The notes: a model not told the origin generated them from the letters alone. 64,000 nt of DNA from Paraburkholderia sp. D15 (GCF_029910215.1 NZ_CP110395.1:1736001-1800000); one strand, 5' to 3'; positions 50,432 to 60,466 are shown, counted from the stretch's first letter. Translations and numbers: made by a program.

Positions 50432-53404
50432 ATGGCGAGTAACAACGTAGCCCAATTTGCCGCGGAACTGAAAATGCCTGCAGGCGTGCTGCTCGAGCAG
50501 CTGCAGGCAGCGGGCGTCCAGAAGGCGAGTGAAGACGACAACCTGTCCGAGTCGGACAAGGCGCGTCTGCTCGATCACTTGCGCAAGTCGCATGGCTCGA
50601 ACGATGCCGACAAGCGCAAGATCACGCTGACGCGCCGGCATACGTCGGAGATCAAGCAGTCCGATGCGACGGGTAAAGCTCGCACCATTCAGGTCGAGGT
50701 GCGCAAGAAGCGCACTTTCGTCCGCCGCGACGAAGCCGCCGGTGAAGGCGGTGATGCATCGAATCATGTGGCCGAAGGCGTCGAGGTCGACGACGTCGAA
50801 CTTCAGCGTCGTGAAGAGGAAGCTCGTCACGAAGCGGAGCTGCTCGAGAAGCAGGCTCAGGAACTGAAGGCGCGTCAGGAACAACTCGAGCGCGAGGAAG
50901 CGGAGCGTCAGGCACGCGAACAGGCGGCCGAGGCCGAGCGTCGTCGCGCGGAAGAAGAAGCGGCGAAGAAGCGCGCAGCGGCTGCGGCCGAAGCGGCCGC
51001 TCGCGAGAAGGCCCAGCAGCAGACCGCGCAAGCCGCCCAGCCGGCTGCCGCGAAGGCTGAAACGGCGACCGCGAAGGCAGCGGAACCGGCAGCCGCCGCG
51101 AAAGACAGCGAGCAGGACGACGAACGGGCCGCGGCGGAACGCGCGGCGCAACGCGAAGCCGCGAAGAAGGCTGAAGACGCAGCGCGTCAGGCAGCCGACA
51201 AGGCGCGCGCCGAGCAGGAAGAAATCGCCAAGCGCCGTGCCGCGGCTGAAGCCGAAGCGCGTGCGATCCGCGAAATGATGAATACGCCGCGCAAGGCGCA
51301 GGTCAAGGCGCCGGAACCGGCACCGAAGCCCGCCGAGCCGGCCAAGGCCGCCGAAGCGAAGGGCACGCTGCATAAGCCGGCGCGTCCGGCTGGCGAAGCA
51401 CCGGCGCGTCCGGCTGCCAGAAAGCCGGCTACAACGGCGGCGCCTGCGGCAACCACCACACCGTCCGCCGGCGACAAGAAGAAGCCGGGCGGCGGCAAGG
51501 GCGGCTGGCAGGACGATGCAGCCAAGCGCCGTGGCATCAAGACGCGCGGCGACACCAGCGGCGGCGTCGACCGCGGCTGGCGCGGCGGCCCGAAGGGGCG
51601 CGGCAAGCATCAGGATCAGAACACCTCGTTCCAGGCGCCGACCGAGCCGATCGTGCGTGAAGTGCACGTGCCGGAAACCATCACCGTCGCCGATCTGGCG
51701 CACAAGATGTCGGTGAAGGCGTCGGAAGTCATCAAGTCGATGATGAAGCTCGGCCAGATGGTTACGATCAACCAGATGCTGGACCAGGAAACGGCGATGA
51801 TCATCGTCGAGGAACTGGGTCACCACGCGGTTGCGGCCAAGCTGGACGATCCGGAAGCGATGCTGGTCGAAGGCGAAGTGTCGGATGCGGAAGCACTGCC
51901 GCGTCCGCCGGTCGTCACGGTCATGGGTCACGTCGACCACGGCAAGACCTCGCTGCTCGACTACATCCGTCGCGCCAAGGTGGCGGCGGGCGAAGCGGGC
52001 GGGATCACGCAGCACATCGGCGCGTATCACGTGGAAACGCCGCGCGGCGTGATCACGTTCCTCGACACGCCGGGTCACGAGGCCTTCACGGCCATGCGTG
52101 CCCGCGGCGCGAAGGCAACCGACATCGTGATTCTGGTGGTCGCCGCCGACGACGGCGTGATGCCGCAGACGAAGGAAGCGATCGCCCACGCGAAGGCCGG
52201 CGGCGTGCCGCTCGTCGTCGCGATCAACAAGATCGACAAGCCGGATGCGAATCCGGATCGCGTGAAGCAGGAACTCGTCGCGGAAGGCGTCGTGCCGGAA
52301 GAATACGGCGGCGATTCGCCGTTCGTGTCGGTGTCGGCGAAGACCGGCACGGGCATCGACGATCTGCTGGAAAACGTGCTGCTGCAAGCCGAAGTGCTGG
52401 AACTGAAGGCACCGGTCGAAGCGCCGGCCAAGGGTCTCGTCATCGAAGCGAAGCTCGACAAGGGTAAGGGTCCGGTCGCAACGATCCTGGTCCAGTCGGG
52501 TACGCTGAACCGCGGCGACGTGGTGCTGGCAGGTAGCGCCTACGGTCGTGTGCGTGCAATGCTCGACGAAACCGGCAAGCCGACCAAGTCGGCGGGTCCG
52601 TCGATTCCGGTCGAAATTCAGGGTCTGTCGGAAGTGCCGCAGGCGGGCGAGGAAGTCATCGTCATGCCGGACGACCGCAAGGCACGTGAAGTCGCGCTGT
52701 TCCGTCAAGGCAAGTTCCGCGACGTCAAGCTGGCCAAGCAACAGGCCGCGAAGCTCGAGAACATGCTGGAACAGATGGGCGAAGGCGAAGTGCAGTACAT
52801 GCCGCTCATCGTCAAGGCCGACGTGCAAGGTTCGCAGGAAGCGCTGGTGCAGTCGCTGCTCAAGCTGTCGACCGACGAAGTGCGTGTGCAGATCGTGCAC
52901 GGCGCCGTCGGCGGCATCAGCGAGTCGGACGTCAACCTCGCCACGGCGTCGAAGGCGGTCATCATCGGCTTCAACACCCGTGCGGATGCGCAGGCTCGCA
53001 AGCTGGCGGAAGCCAACGGCGTCGATATTCGCTACTACAACATCATCTATGACGCAGTGGATGAGGTGAAGGCCGCGATGTCGGGCATGCTGGCGCCGGA
53101 GAAGCGCGAAGTCGTGACCGGTACGGTCGAAGTCCGTCAGGTCTTCAAGGTGCCGAAGATCGGCGCGGTGGCCGGTTGTATGGTCACGGACGGTTTCGTC
53201 AAGCGCTCGTCGTCGGTGCGCGTGCTGCGCAACAACGTCGTCATCTTCACGGGCGAGCTCGATTCGCTCAAGCGCTTCAAGGACGACGTCAAGGAAGTCC
53301 GCCAGGGCTTCGAGTGCGGTATGTCGATCAAGAACTTCAACGATATCGTCGAAGGCGATCAGTTCGAAGTCTTCGAGGTCACCGAAGTCGCGCGTACGCT
53401 GTAA
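50432..53404 (+). CDS. infB: Translation initiation factor IF-2
   Basis: A 990-residue GTPase. Residues 1-60 are the IF2N domain ([29 protein letters not shown]). Residues about 100-400 form a long Ala/Glu/Lys/Arg-rich, partly coiled-coil region, followed by a second IF2N domain (around 415). The G domain has GHVDHGKT (499-506), DTPGHEAF and NKIDKPDA. Domains II-IV follow, with [16 protein letters not shown] and [22 protein letters not shown] near the end. It brings fMet-tRNA to the 30S. RBS AGAGGA lies just upstream of the ATG. The length is typical for Burkholderiaceae. Confidence 0.97.
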   Translation: MASNNVAQFAAELKMPAGVLLEQLQAAGVQKASEDDNLSESDKARLLDHLRKSHGSNDADKRKITLTRRHTSEIKQSDATGKARTIQVEVRKKRTFVRRDEAAGEGGDASNHVAEGVEVDDVELQRREEEARHEAELLEKQAQELKARQEQLEREEAERQAREQAAEAERRRAEEEAAKKRAAAAAEAAAREKAQQQTAQAAQPAAAKAETATAKAAEPAAAAKDSEQDDERAAAERAAQREAAKKAEDAARQAADKARAEQEEIAKRRAAAEAEARAIREMMNTPRKAQVKAPEPAPKPAEPAKAAEAKGTLHKPARPAGEAPARPAARKPATTAAPAATTTPSAGDKKKPGGGKGGWQDDAAKRRGIKTRGDTSGGVDRGWRGGPKGRGKHQDQNTSFQAPTEPIVREVHVPETITVADLAHKMSVKASEVIKSMMKLGQMVTINQMLDQETAMIIVEELGHHAVAAKLDDPEAMLVEGEVSDAEALPRPPVVTVMGHVDHGKTSLLDYIRRAKVAAGEAGGITQHIGAYHVETPRGVITFLDTPGHEAFTAMRARGAKATDIVILVVAADDGVMPQTKEAIAHAKAGGVPLVVAINKIDKPDANPDRVKQELVAEGVVPEEYGGDSPFVSVSAKTGTGIDDLLENVLLQAEVLELKAPVEAPAKGLVIEAKLDKGKGPVATILVQSGTLNRGDVVLAGSAYGRVRAMLDETGKPTKSAGPSIPVEIQGLSEVPQAGEEVIVMPDDRKAREVALFRQGKFRDVKLAKQQAAKLENMLEQMGEGEVQYMPLIVKADVQGSQEALVQSLLKLSTDEVRVQIVHGAVGGISESDVNLATASKAVIIGFNTRADAQARKLAEANGVDIRYYNIIYDAVDEVKAAMSGMLAPEKREVVTGTVEVRQVFKVPKIGAVAGCMVTDGFVKRSSSVRVLRNNVVIFTGELDSLKRFKDDVKEVRQGFECGMSIKNFNDIVEGDQFEVFEVTEVARTL

Positions 53405-53422
53405 TTCACGCGGCACGGCTCT

Positions 53423-53458
53423 ACGGGCGGAGCGGGCTTTAACGCCCGCTCCGCCCGT
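53423..53458 (+). terminator. Strong hairpin after infB
   Basis: ACGGGCGGAGCGGGC and GCCCGCTCCGCCCGT pair perfectly over 15 bases with a six-base loop. The following TTGTCTTTG is a weak T-tract, so this may be partial termination or an mRNA-stabilising structure. It separates infB from rbfA. Confidence 0.6.
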
Positions 53459-53462
53459 TGTC

Positions 53463-53533
53463 TTTGAGGCCGCTGCTTTGAAGCCGCTGCTTTGAAGTCG
53501 CTGCTTTGAAGCCGCTGCTTTTAAGGCTACTGC
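53463..53533. repeat. 14-bp tandem repeat (TTTGAAGCCGCTGC x4.5)
   Basis: Four consecutive 14-base units (differing only at single positions) and a fifth, degenerate one, lie between infB and rbfA. No function is evident. The region is otherwise unique. Confidence 0.85.
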
Positions 53534-53651
53534 TTCAAGCGCGCCGCTTTTGACGCCGCCGCTTTGCGCCTACGATCCCGCGCAGGTTGTCAGGGACCGC
53601 GCCGCGCGAACCCATTTTTTTGCATTCGCCCCGAGCGAATCACTCAACACC

Positions 53652-54017
53652 ATGCCCAAGAAACGTACTTCCCCCAATCGCAACGTGCAGATCGCCGATC
53701 AGATCCAGCGCGATCTGTCCGAGTTGCTGCGCGAGGTCAAGGATCCGCGCATCGGCATCGTCACGATCCAGAGCGTCGAGCTGACGCCGGACTACGCACA
53801 TGCCAAGGTCTATTTCACGACGCTGACGGGCGACCCGCAGCAGACGCTCGAAGCGCTGACGCACGCGGCCGGTCATCTGCACAATCAGCTGTTCAAGCGC
53901 CTGCATATTCACACGGTGCCGACGCTGCATTTCCATTACGACCAGACCATCGAACGGGCGGTCGAAATGTCGAAGCTGATCGACGAAGCGAACGCCAGCC
54001 GCGCGAAAGAAGACTGA
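53652..54017 (+). CDS. rbfA: Ribosome-binding factor A
   Basis: A 121-residue protein with the KH-like fold. [58 protein letters not shown] holds the family's central motif, [42 protein letters not shown] is the conserved C-terminus. RbfA aids 16S 5'-end maturation in the cold. I chose the ATG at 53652; an open frame upstream to 53550 is not needed. It is one base before the truB GTG. Confidence 0.94.
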   Translation: MPKKRTSPNRNVQIADQIQRDLSELLREVKDPRIGIVTIQSVELTPDYAHAKVYFTTLTGDPQQTLEALTHAAGHLHNQLFKRLHIHTVPTLHFHYDQTIERAVEMSKLIDEANASRAKED

Positions 54018-54018
54018 C

Positions 54019-54957
54019 GTGAACTCACCTCAACGCCCCCGCGTGCCGCGTCGCGCGCTTGACGGCGTGCTGCTGCTCGACAAGCCGCTCGGCCTGTCGA
54101 GCAACGATGCGCTGATTCGCGCGAAGCGTCTCTATCTGGCGAAAAAGGCGGGTCACACCGGCACGCTCGATCCGCTTGCCACGGGTTTGTTGCCGCTGTG
54201 TTTCGGCGAAGCCACCAAGTTTTCGCAGGACCTGCTCGAAGCGGACAAGACCTACGAGGCGACGATGCGCCTCGGCGTGCGCACGAGCACCGGCGACGCC
54301 GAAGGCGAAGCGATCGACACGCGCGCCGTCGCCTGCGACGAAGCCGCGGTTCGAACAGCCATGTCCGGCTTTCTCGGCGGGATCACCCAGATTCCGCCGA
54401 TGTATTCCGCGCTCAAGCGCGACGGCAAGCCGCTGTACGAATACGCGCGCGCCGGCCAGACGGTCGAGCGGGAAGGGCGTCAGGTAACGATCCTGACACT
54501 GGAGATGCTCGCGTGCGCGCTGCCGGACGTGACGTTTCGCGTGACCTGTAGCAAGGGCACCTACGTGCGGACGCTGGCCGAGGACATCGGCGAGGCGCTG
54601 GGTTGCGGCGCGCATCTGGTGGCGCTGCGGCGCACCGGCGTGGGCGCGCTGACGCTGGAACACGCGGTGACGCTCGACGCGTTGTCCGACGCGCCGCAAG
54701 CCGAGCGCGACGCGTGGCTGCAACCGGTGGATGCGTTGCTGTCGACGTTCCCGTCCGTGGAACTGAACGAAGATGCGACGCGCCGCTTCCTGCATGGCCA
54801 GCGTCTGAAGCTGTCGGAACTGGGCATCAGCGCCGACGCCGCGAAGGCGCCGCGCGTGCGCGTCTACGCGGAGGCGGAAGGCCGTTTGCTGGGCGTCGCG
54901 AAACCCGGCGACGGCGTGCTGGCGCCTGAGCGGCTGGTGGTGACAGCGCAGAGCTAG
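54019..54957 (+). CDS. truB: tRNA pseudouridine-55 synthase TruB
   Basis: A 312-residue enzyme. The catalytic Asp51 is in KAGHTGTLDPLATGLLPLCFG, and LLLDKPLGLSSNDAL is the first motif. GGITQIPPMYSALKRDGKPLYEYARAG and VTCSKGTYVRTLAEDIGEALGCGAHLVALRRTGVG are further hallmarks. TruB makes the T-loop pseudouridine. It starts with GTG two bases after the rbfA stop, so the two are co-translated. A bidirectional terminator follows. Confidence 0.95.
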   Translation: MNSPQRPRVPRRALDGVLLLDKPLGLSSNDALIRAKRLYLAKKAGHTGTLDPLATGLLPLCFGEATKFSQDLLEADKTYEATMRLGVRTSTGDAEGEAIDTRAVACDEAAVRTAMSGFLGGITQIPPMYSALKRDGKPLYEYARAGQTVEREGRQVTILTLEMLACALPDVTFRVTCSKGTYVRTLAEDIGEALGCGAHLVALRRTGVGALTLEHAVTLDALSDAPQAERDAWLQPVDALLSTFPSVELNEDATRRFLHGQRLKLSELGISADAAKAPRVRVYAEAEGRLLGVAKPGDGVLAPERLVVTAQS

Positions 54958-54986
54958 CTTCACCGCGCACCCTGATCGCGCACCAT

Positions 54987-55031
54987 AAAAAAGGCGGGAC
55001 CGCATCGAGAAATGCGGTCCCGCCTTTTTTT
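54987..55031. terminator. Bidirectional terminator between truB and emrB
   Basis: AAAAAAGGCGGGACCGCAT pairs with ATGCGGTCCCGCCTTTTTT over 19 bases with a small loop. Runs of A on the left and T on the right give U-tracts in both directions, serving the convergent truB and the minus-strand efflux operon. Confidence 0.9.
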
Positions 55032-55108
55032 ACATCCAGAAAAACTGCACCCGAAACCGCGCCGCGAAATGTCGACATCGCGACACGGCATCCCGCAACC
55101 CGGCAGCC

Positions 55109-56671
55109 TCAATGCGCGGCCGCCGCCGCCGCACCTGCATCGCCGCCCGCGCGTTCCGGGCGCGCCATCCAGATCAACGCGATCAACGCGACGAAAATCC
55201 CCGCCGATACGAAGAACAGATCGTTCACGCCCAACTGCGCGGCCTGCTGCGTCGCCATCGTATTGAACAGACCGTAGGCCTGCTGCTGACTGAGGCCCGC
55301 CGCGCCCATCTGCTGGATCGACTGCTCGAACACGGGGTTATACGCGTTCGCCTGCACCGAGAGCCGCGCGTGATGCATGATCGTGCGGTGATCCCACGCG
55401 GTCTGGAAGATCGACGTGCCGATCCCGCCGCACATGATCCGCACGAAGTTCGACACGCCCGAGGCCGCCGGAATCCGGTTGCCCGGCAAACCCGACAACG
55501 TGATCGACACCAGCGGGATAAAGAACCCGGCCATGCCGATGCCCTGAATCAGCGTCGGCACCAGCAGCGAAAACGTATCGACGCCCGTCGTATAGCGCGA
55601 ACGCATCCAGAAACACAGCGCGAACACGAGGAACGACAGCGTCGCGATATAGCGCGGATCGGTGCGCGGCAGCACCTTGCCGGTGATCGGCGAGAGCAGC
55701 ACCGCGAACAGGCCGACCGGCGCCATCACGAGACCCGCCTCGGTCGCGGTGTAGCCGATATCGGTCTGCAGCCACAGCGGCAGCAACACGAGGTTGCCGA
55801 AGTAGAGGCCGTAGCCGATCGACAGCGCGATCGTGCCGCTCGTGAAGTTGCGCCGGCTGAACAGCGACAGATCGACCACCGGATGCTCGGCCGTCAGTTC
55901 CCACACGATGAAGAACGCCAGCGCGATCACCGCGGTCAGCGCCAGCACGACGATGGTCGTCGACGAGAACCAGTCGAGATCCTTGCCCTTGTCGAGCATG
56001 ACCTGCAGCGAGCCGACCCAGACGATCAGCAGGCCGAGACCGACGCCGTCGATCGGCGCCTTGCGGATCGCCGAATCGCGATTGCGGAAGATCGCCCACG
56101 TCGCCGCGGCGGCGATCACGCCGACCGGAATGTTGACGTAGAAGATCCACGGCCACGAGATGTTGTCGGAGATCCAGCCGCCGAGAATCGGCCCGGCGAC
56201 CGGCGCGATCAGCGTGGTCATCGCCCACATCGACAGCGCCATGGGCGCCTTCGCGCGGGGATAGCTGGCGAGCAGCAGCGTCTGCGACAGCGGAATCATC
56301 GGGCCGGCCACCGCGCCCTGCAGCACGCGCGAGGCGAGCAGGAAGGGCAGCGTCGGCGCGAGGCCGCACATCCACGACGAGATCACGAACAGAATGATCG
56401 ACGCCATGAACAGGCGCACCTGCCCGAAGCGCTGGGTGAGCCAGCCGGTCAGCGGCACGGAGATCGCGTTGGCGACCGCGAACGAGGTGATCACCCACGT
56501 GCCCTGGTCGGACGACACGCCGAGGTCGCCCGAAATGGACGGAATCGACACGTTCGCGATCGACGTGTCGAGCACGTTCATGAACACGGCGAGCGACACC
56601 GCGATGGTGCCGATCACCAGTTGCGCGCCCTCGAGCGGCGGATGAGGGACTTGCGCCTGAGCCTGAGCCAT
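55109..56671 (-). CDS. emrB: DHA2-family drug efflux permease (EmrB-like)
   Basis: A 520-residue proton-driven major-facilitator protein with about 14 transmembrane helices. The start is MAQAQAQVPHPPLEGAQLVIGTIAVSLAVFMNVLDTSIANVSIPSISGDLGVSSDQGTWVITSF, with the DHA2 motif D1 (LDTSIANV-P). TGWLTQRFGQVRLF is the A motif, and RVLQGAVAGPMIPLSQTLLL and PVAGPILGGW the B and C motifs. It is last in the marR-oprM-emrA-emrB operon, 35 bp after emrA, and would export hydrophobic drugs via EmrA and the outer-membrane channel. Confidence 0.92.
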   Translation of the reverse strand: MAQAQAQVPHPPLEGAQLVIGTIAVSLAVFMNVLDTSIANVSIPSISGDLGVSSDQGTWVITSFAVANAISVPLTGWLTQRFGQVRLFMASIILFVISSWMCGLAPTLPFLLASRVLQGAVAGPMIPLSQTLLLASYPRAKAPMALSMWAMTTLIAPVAGPILGGWISDNISWPWIFYVNIPVGVIAAAATWAIFRNRDSAIRKAPIDGVGLGLLIVWVGSLQVMLDKGKDLDWFSSTTIVVLALTAVIALAFFIVWELTAEHPVVDLSLFSRRNFTSGTIALSIGYGLYFGNLVLLPLWLQTDIGYTATEAGLVMAPVGLFAVLLSPITGKVLPRTDPRYIATLSFLVFALCFWMRSRYTTGVDTFSLLVPTLIQGIGMAGFFIPLVSITLSGLPGNRIPAASGVSNFVRIMCGGIGTSIFQTAWDHRTIMHHARLSVQANAYNPVFEQSIQQMGAAGLSQQQAYGLFNTMATQQAAQLGVNDLFFVSAGIFVALIALIWMARPERAGGDAGAAAAAAH

Positions 56672-56706
56672 TCGAAAAAGCCTTGTTTAAATCGTCGTCG
56701 TACGGC

Positions 56707-57939
56707 TTACATCAGCTTGGCGGCGGGTTTGACCGAGGCCTGCGCGGGCTTCGGCGTGCCGCCGTTCGGGCCGGCGTTTTCGGTGATGATGCGGGCGATT
56801 TCCGCGTCGGCCTGGTCGCCGTACTTCTCGAACACGTTGGTCTGGTAGACGGTGTTCGGCGCATCGCCGAGCTGGCCGCCGCTCTGGTCCTTGATGCTGA
56901 CGTCGGCCTGCATCGACAGGCCGATACGCAGCGGATGCTTTTCGAGTTCCTGCGGGTCGAGCGCGATCCGCACCGGCAGACGCTGCACCACCTTGATCCA
57001 GTTACCCGTCGCGTTCTGCGCGGGCAGCAGCGAGAACGCCGAACCCGTGCCGGCCGAGAAGCCGACCACCTTGCCGTGGTACACGACCGACGAACCGTAC
57101 ACGTCGGCGGTCAGTTCGACCGGCTGGCCGATGTGCATGTACTTGAGCTGCACTTCCTTGAAGTTCGCGTCGACCCATACGCCGCCGAGCGGCACGATCG
57201 CCATCAGCGGGGTGCCCGGCGACACGCGCTGGCCGACCTGCACCGAGCGTTTCGCGACGTAGCCCGTGACCGGCGCCGGCAGGTTGTTACGCGCGTTGTT
57301 CAGGTACGCGTCGCGGACCTTGGCGGCGGCGGCCTGCACGTTCGGGTGATTGGCGATCGTGGTGTTGGCGGTCAGCGCGCGGTTCGAGGCCAGTTGCTGC
57401 TGGGCGGCGTCGACAGCGGCCTGCGCGCTCTTCACGGCGTCGCGGGCGTGCGAGATTTCTTCCAGCGACACGGCGCCGGTCTGCGCCACCGCGAGGCGGC
57501 GCTTCAGGTCGTCCTGCGCGCGCGACAGATCCGACTGACGCTGCGCGACCTGCGCTTCGTACTGGTTGTCGTCGGCGAACAGGCCGCGTACCTGGCGCAC
57601 CGTCTGCGCGAGATTCGCCTCGGCCTGTTCCAGCGCGACGCGTGCGTCGGCCGGATCGAGCACGACGAGCGGATCGCCGGCCTTGACCGTCTGCGTGTCG
57701 TCCGCATTCACGGCGACCACCGTGCCCGTGACCTGCGGCGTGATCTGCACGACGTTGCCGTTCACGTAGGCGTCGTCGGTGTCTTCGTGGAAGCGCGCGA
57801 CGAGGAAGTAGTAGAGGCCGTACGCGATCGCGGCGATCAGGATCACGATGACGAGCAGCGTCATCATGCGCTTGCGTTTGCCGTTGTTCGCCGGTTGGGT
57901 CGGTTGGGTGTTAGCCGCGGGCTGCTGGGGGGTGCTCAT
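56707..57939 (-). CDS. emrA: Membrane fusion protein EmrA-like
   Basis: A 410-residue periplasmic adaptor. There is one N-terminal transmembrane helix (MMTLLVIVILIAAIAYGLYYFL, about 25-46). DTDDAYVNGNVVQITPQVTGTVVAVNADDTQTVKAGDPLVVLD is the first lipoyl half, a coiled-coil hairpin follows (ARVALEQAEANLAQTVRQV... to about 220), and the second lipoyl half and beta barrel (NLPAPVTGYVAKRSVQVGQRVSPGTPLMAIVPL, GGVWVDANFKEVQL) are present. It connects the permease to the outer-membrane channel. Confidence 0.92.
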   Translation of the reverse strand: MSTPQQPAANTQPTQPANNGKRKRMMTLLVIVILIAAIAYGLYYFLVARFHEDTDDAYVNGNVVQITPQVTGTVVAVNADDTQTVKAGDPLVVLDPADARVALEQAEANLAQTVRQVRGLFADDNQYEAQVAQRQSDLSRAQDDLKRRLAVAQTGAVSLEEISHARDAVKSAQAAVDAAQQQLASNRALTANTTIANHPNVQAAAAKVRDAYLNNARNNLPAPVTGYVAKRSVQVGQRVSPGTPLMAIVPLGGVWVDANFKEVQLKYMHIGQPVELTADVYGSSVVYHGKVVGFSAGTGSAFSLLPAQNATGNWIKVVQRLPVRIALDPQELEKHPLRIGLSMQADVSIKDQSGGQLGDAPNTVYQTNVFEKYGDQADAEIARIITENAGPNGGTPKPAQASVKPAAKLM

Positions 57940-58032
57940 TGATGTGCTCCGGGTTCTCTCAAACGTCGTCGTTTATTCGGATAGTCGTGTGTTCGTCGGC
58001 TGGGGGCTGCCAGCCACGCTCGATCAGTTGGC

Positions 58033-59544
58033 TCAGTTCGCTGCCGCGGTCGCCGCGGTGGCGGCCGATGCCGGAGCATCGGTCGGCACCACGAGGCTGC
58101 TCTGCGTCGCGTCGAAACCGCCGCCGAGCGCCTTGATGAGGCCGATCTGCATGTCGCGGCGGCGCATCTTCAGGGAGGTCACCGTCTGTTCGGCGGCGAG
58201 GCGGTTCTGGTCGGCGGTCAACACCTGCAACTGCGGCGACAGACCGGCCTTGTAGCGGATCACCGCCAGCTGGTAAGCCTTCGTCGATGCGTCGAGCGCG
58301 CGCTGGGCGTCGCCCGATTGCTGGTCGATCGAACGGATCGACGAGACTTGCGTCGCGACGTCCGACAGCGCGTTGATCAGCGTCTGGTTGTAGTTCGCGA
58401 CGTCCAGATCGAAGTCGGCGAAACGGCCCTTCAACTGCGAGCGCAGCGCGCCGGCGTCGAAGATCGGCAGATGGATCGCCGGGCCGAGCTGCATCTGGCG
58501 GCTGCTCGATTTCAGGAAGCGGCCCCAGCCGAACGCGTCGAAGCCGACACCGGCCGCGAGGTTGATGTCCGGGAAGAACTCGGCCTTGGCTTCCTTCACG
58601 TCGTGCATCGCGGCTTCGACCTGCCAGCGCGCGGCGACGATATCGGCGCGGCGCGCGACGAGGTCGGCGGGCAGGTTGTCCGGCAGCGCGACCGCGTTGC
58701 CGGCGCTCAGCACCGGTTTGTCGATCTGCAGGCCGCGGTCCGGGCCCTTGCCGAGCAGCGCGCCCAACTGATAGCGAACCACGGTGATCTGGCCGTCGAG
58801 GTCGGTCAAATTCGACTGGCTGGTCGCGATGTTGCCGTTCGCGGTCTGCCGTTCGACGTTGGTGTCCAGACCCGCCGCGACGCGGCCATTGGTGATGCGG
58901 CCGATGTCCTGGCGGTTGGCGATTTCTCGCGCGGCGATGTCGCGCAGCGCGTACAGCTGCGCGAGCTGGTTATAGCTGCTCGCCACCGACGCCGCGAGCG
59001 TCACGCGTGCCTGCTGCATGTCGGCCTCGGCCGCCTTTTCCTGCGACACGGCCTGGCCGAGGCGCTGACGGTTCTTGCCCCACAGGTCGAGATCCCACGA
59101 CGCGCTGGCGAGCACGTTGTTCTCGCTATACCAGGTGCCGCCGTACGGAGGCGGGTAGAGCGCGTTGGCGGAGAACAGTTCGCGGTTCCACGAATAGCTG
59201 CCGTTGACCTTCGGGAAGAGCGCCGAGCGCGAGCTCTCGATATACGACGACGCCTTCGCGAGCCGCGCCTGCGCCTGCGCGATCGACGGGCTGCCTTCCA
59301 GCGCTTCCGCGATCAGCTTCGGCAGTTGCGGGTCGCCGAACTGGTTGGCCCAGTCGAGCGCCGGCCACTGACCGCCCTGGCCCGGCAGACTCTGGCTGGA
59401 CTCGTACTGAGCCGGCGACGAGATCTGCTTGTCTGTTTTCATGCCGAAGTAGTTCGCGCACCCCGTGAGGGCGAGCGCCGTCACCGCGGCGGCGACGGCG
59501 GTCCGGCGCGACAGCGCGGACGCGGACAGGGAGAGGGATTTCAT
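58033..59544 (-). CDS. Outer-membrane efflux lipoprotein (OprM/NodT type)
   Basis: A 503-residue outer-membrane factor. The signal peptide MKSLSLSASALSRRTAVAAAVTALALTGCANYF has a lipobox LTGC (Cys at about 28). The two repeated halves contain the OEP pattern: SIAQAQARLAKASSYIESSRSALFPKVNGSYS ... SASWDLDLWGKNRQRLGQ and DIVAARWQVEAAMHDVKEAKAEFFPDINLAAGVGFDAF ... AGALRSQLKGRFADFDLD. It forms the trimeric exit duct of the EmrAB pump. The start at 59544 is supported by the lipobox; the frame extends 28 codons upstream. Confidence 0.9.
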   Translation of the reverse strand: MKSLSLSASALSRRTAVAAAVTALALTGCANYFGMKTDKQISSPAQYESSQSLPGQGGQWPALDWANQFGDPQLPKLIAEALEGSPSIAQAQARLAKASSYIESSRSALFPKVNGSYSWNRELFSANALYPPPYGGTWYSENNVLASASWDLDLWGKNRQRLGQAVSQEKAAEADMQQARVTLAASVASSYNQLAQLYALRDIAAREIANRQDIGRITNGRVAAGLDTNVERQTANGNIATSQSNLTDLDGQITVVRYQLGALLGKGPDRGLQIDKPVLSAGNAVALPDNLPADLVARRADIVAARWQVEAAMHDVKEAKAEFFPDINLAAGVGFDAFGWGRFLKSSSRQMQLGPAIHLPIFDAGALRSQLKGRFADFDLDVANYNQTLINALSDVATQVSSIRSIDQQSGDAQRALDASTKAYQLAVIRYKAGLSPQLQVLTADQNRLAAEQTVTSLKMRRRDMQIGLIKALGGGFDATQSSLVVPTDAPASAATAATAAAN

Positions 59545-59593
59545 CGCTCGACTCTTTGAGTGGAATTTAATGATGGACACTGCAAGCAATTCT

Positions 59594-60109
59594 TTAAGGT
59601 TTGCCGTCGGAATTGCTTGCTGCATCACGGGTTAGTCCCGTTTGTTCACCGGAATTGACCAGCACGCGGCGCAACATGCTCTTCAGAAACCCGACTTCTT
59701 CCGGCGTGAAGCCGCTCAGCAGGGTGTCGAGCACGCCGTTGAAGATGGCCGGCATGCGGGCCGCGATCGCGTGGCCTTCCGGCGTCAGCGCGAGCCGCAC
59801 GACCCGCCGGTCCTCGTTGCTGCGCACCCGGGTCAACAGCCCGCGTTTTTCCAGCCGGTCGACCAGCCGCGTGACGGCGCTCGCGTCGATCCCGTATTCG
59901 CGTGCCAGTTCGGCTGCCAGCAGGCATTTGCCGCTCGCCACCATGAACAGGATGCTGCCCTGCTGACTGGTGATGCCCAGTTCGGCCATGCTGCGCTGGG
60001 TGACCAGATTGGCCATGGTCGATCTCACACGCGACAGCAGATAACCGACGCTTTCGCCTAATTGATACTGGCTGAGGTCCGGCGTGGGAGTGGAAGACGG
60101 CTCCGTCAT
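59594..60109 (-). CDS. MarR-family regulator of efflux operon
   Basis: A 171-residue repressor. The winged helix-turn-helix is in the centre (about 50-120): LGITSQQGSILFMVASGKCLLAAELAREYGIDASAVTRLVDRLEKRGLLTRVRSNEDRRVVRLALTPEG, with the DR-R wing motif. Helices at both ends form the dimer. It is first in the operon, 49 bp before the OprM gene, and its own promoter has two 17-bp direct repeats, so it probably represses the whole pump operon until a drug binds it. Confidence 0.9.
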   Translation of the reverse strand: MTEPSSTPTPDLSQYQLGESVGYLLSRVRSTMANLVTQRSMAELGITSQQGSILFMVASGKCLLAAELAREYGIDASAVTRLVDRLEKRGLLTRVRSNEDRRVVRLALTPEGHAIAARMPAIFNGVLDTLLSGFTPEEVGFLKSMLRRVLVNSGEQTGLTRDAASNSDGKP

Positions 60110-60125
60110 GATTCTCGTGCGAATG

Positions 60126-60142
60126 CAATGGTTGACTAGGCA
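60126..60142 (-). promoter_or_regulatory. Direct repeat in marR promoter, unit 1
   Basis: CAATGGTTGACTAGGCA (plus strand). It shares 13 of 17 positions with unit 2, 31 bp away (about three helical turns). It covers the region just downstream of the -10 box. Confidence 0.5.
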
Positions 60143-60144
60143 GG

Positions 60145-60174
60145 ATTATAGAGGTCCATTGTTTGACTCGGCAA
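60145..60174 (-). promoter_or_regulatory. Predicted sigma70 promoter of marR-oprM-emrAB
   Basis: On the minus strand TTGCCG (complement of 60169-60174) and a consensus TATAAT (complement of 60145-60150) are separated by 18 bp. Transcription would begin about 30 bp before the MarR ATG. Confidence 0.65.
60157..60173 (-). promoter_or_regulatory. Direct repeat in marR promoter, unit 2
   Basis: CATTGTTTGACTCGGCA (plus strand), overlapping the -35 hexamer and spacer. With unit 1 it would place two repressor dimers on the same face of the DNA around the core promoter. Confidence 0.5.
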
Positions 60175-60334
60175 GCGTTATCACAGCTTAGGCAAGGATC
60201 TTTTACGGCTCAAGGGGGTAAGCGATCGGTTTCGCGTAGGCGGCGCCAGGAGCGGCCGCCGGCTGTTTTCAGGCGCGTCTTGGTCGCGAAGCAGCGTGGT
60301 CCATCGGGGAATACCAGAAAGCTTCATTGCGGCG

Positions 60335-60343
60335 TGCTATAAT
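60335..60343 (+). promoter_or_regulatory. Extended -10 promoter of typA
   Basis: TG-C-TATAAT, an extended -10 element with consensus hexamer at 60338-60343, lies 124 bp before the typA ATG. The -35 region (CAGAAA at 17-bp spacing) is weak, which is normal for extended -10 promoters. The rest of the 356-bp gap holds the divergent marR promoter. Confidence 0.5.
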
Positions 60344-60466
60344 GTTGGGTTCCCAAAAGTGCGCTTTGGGCTTGTCGTGGTTCGTGGTGTTTTTGGCAAG
60401 TTTTTGGCAACCGCTCAGTAACCGGCAATAAGCAAGCGGCGCACTCCAACTGTCTCCAGGTTTCCT

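Noticed and set aside
50393..53416. 1007-residue open frame opposite infB
   Set aside because: Same GC-shadow effect; the plus strand is unmistakable IF-2.
53463..53533. Tandem units considered as a mini-CRISPR
   Set aside because: Units are 14 bases without spacers and there are no cas genes.
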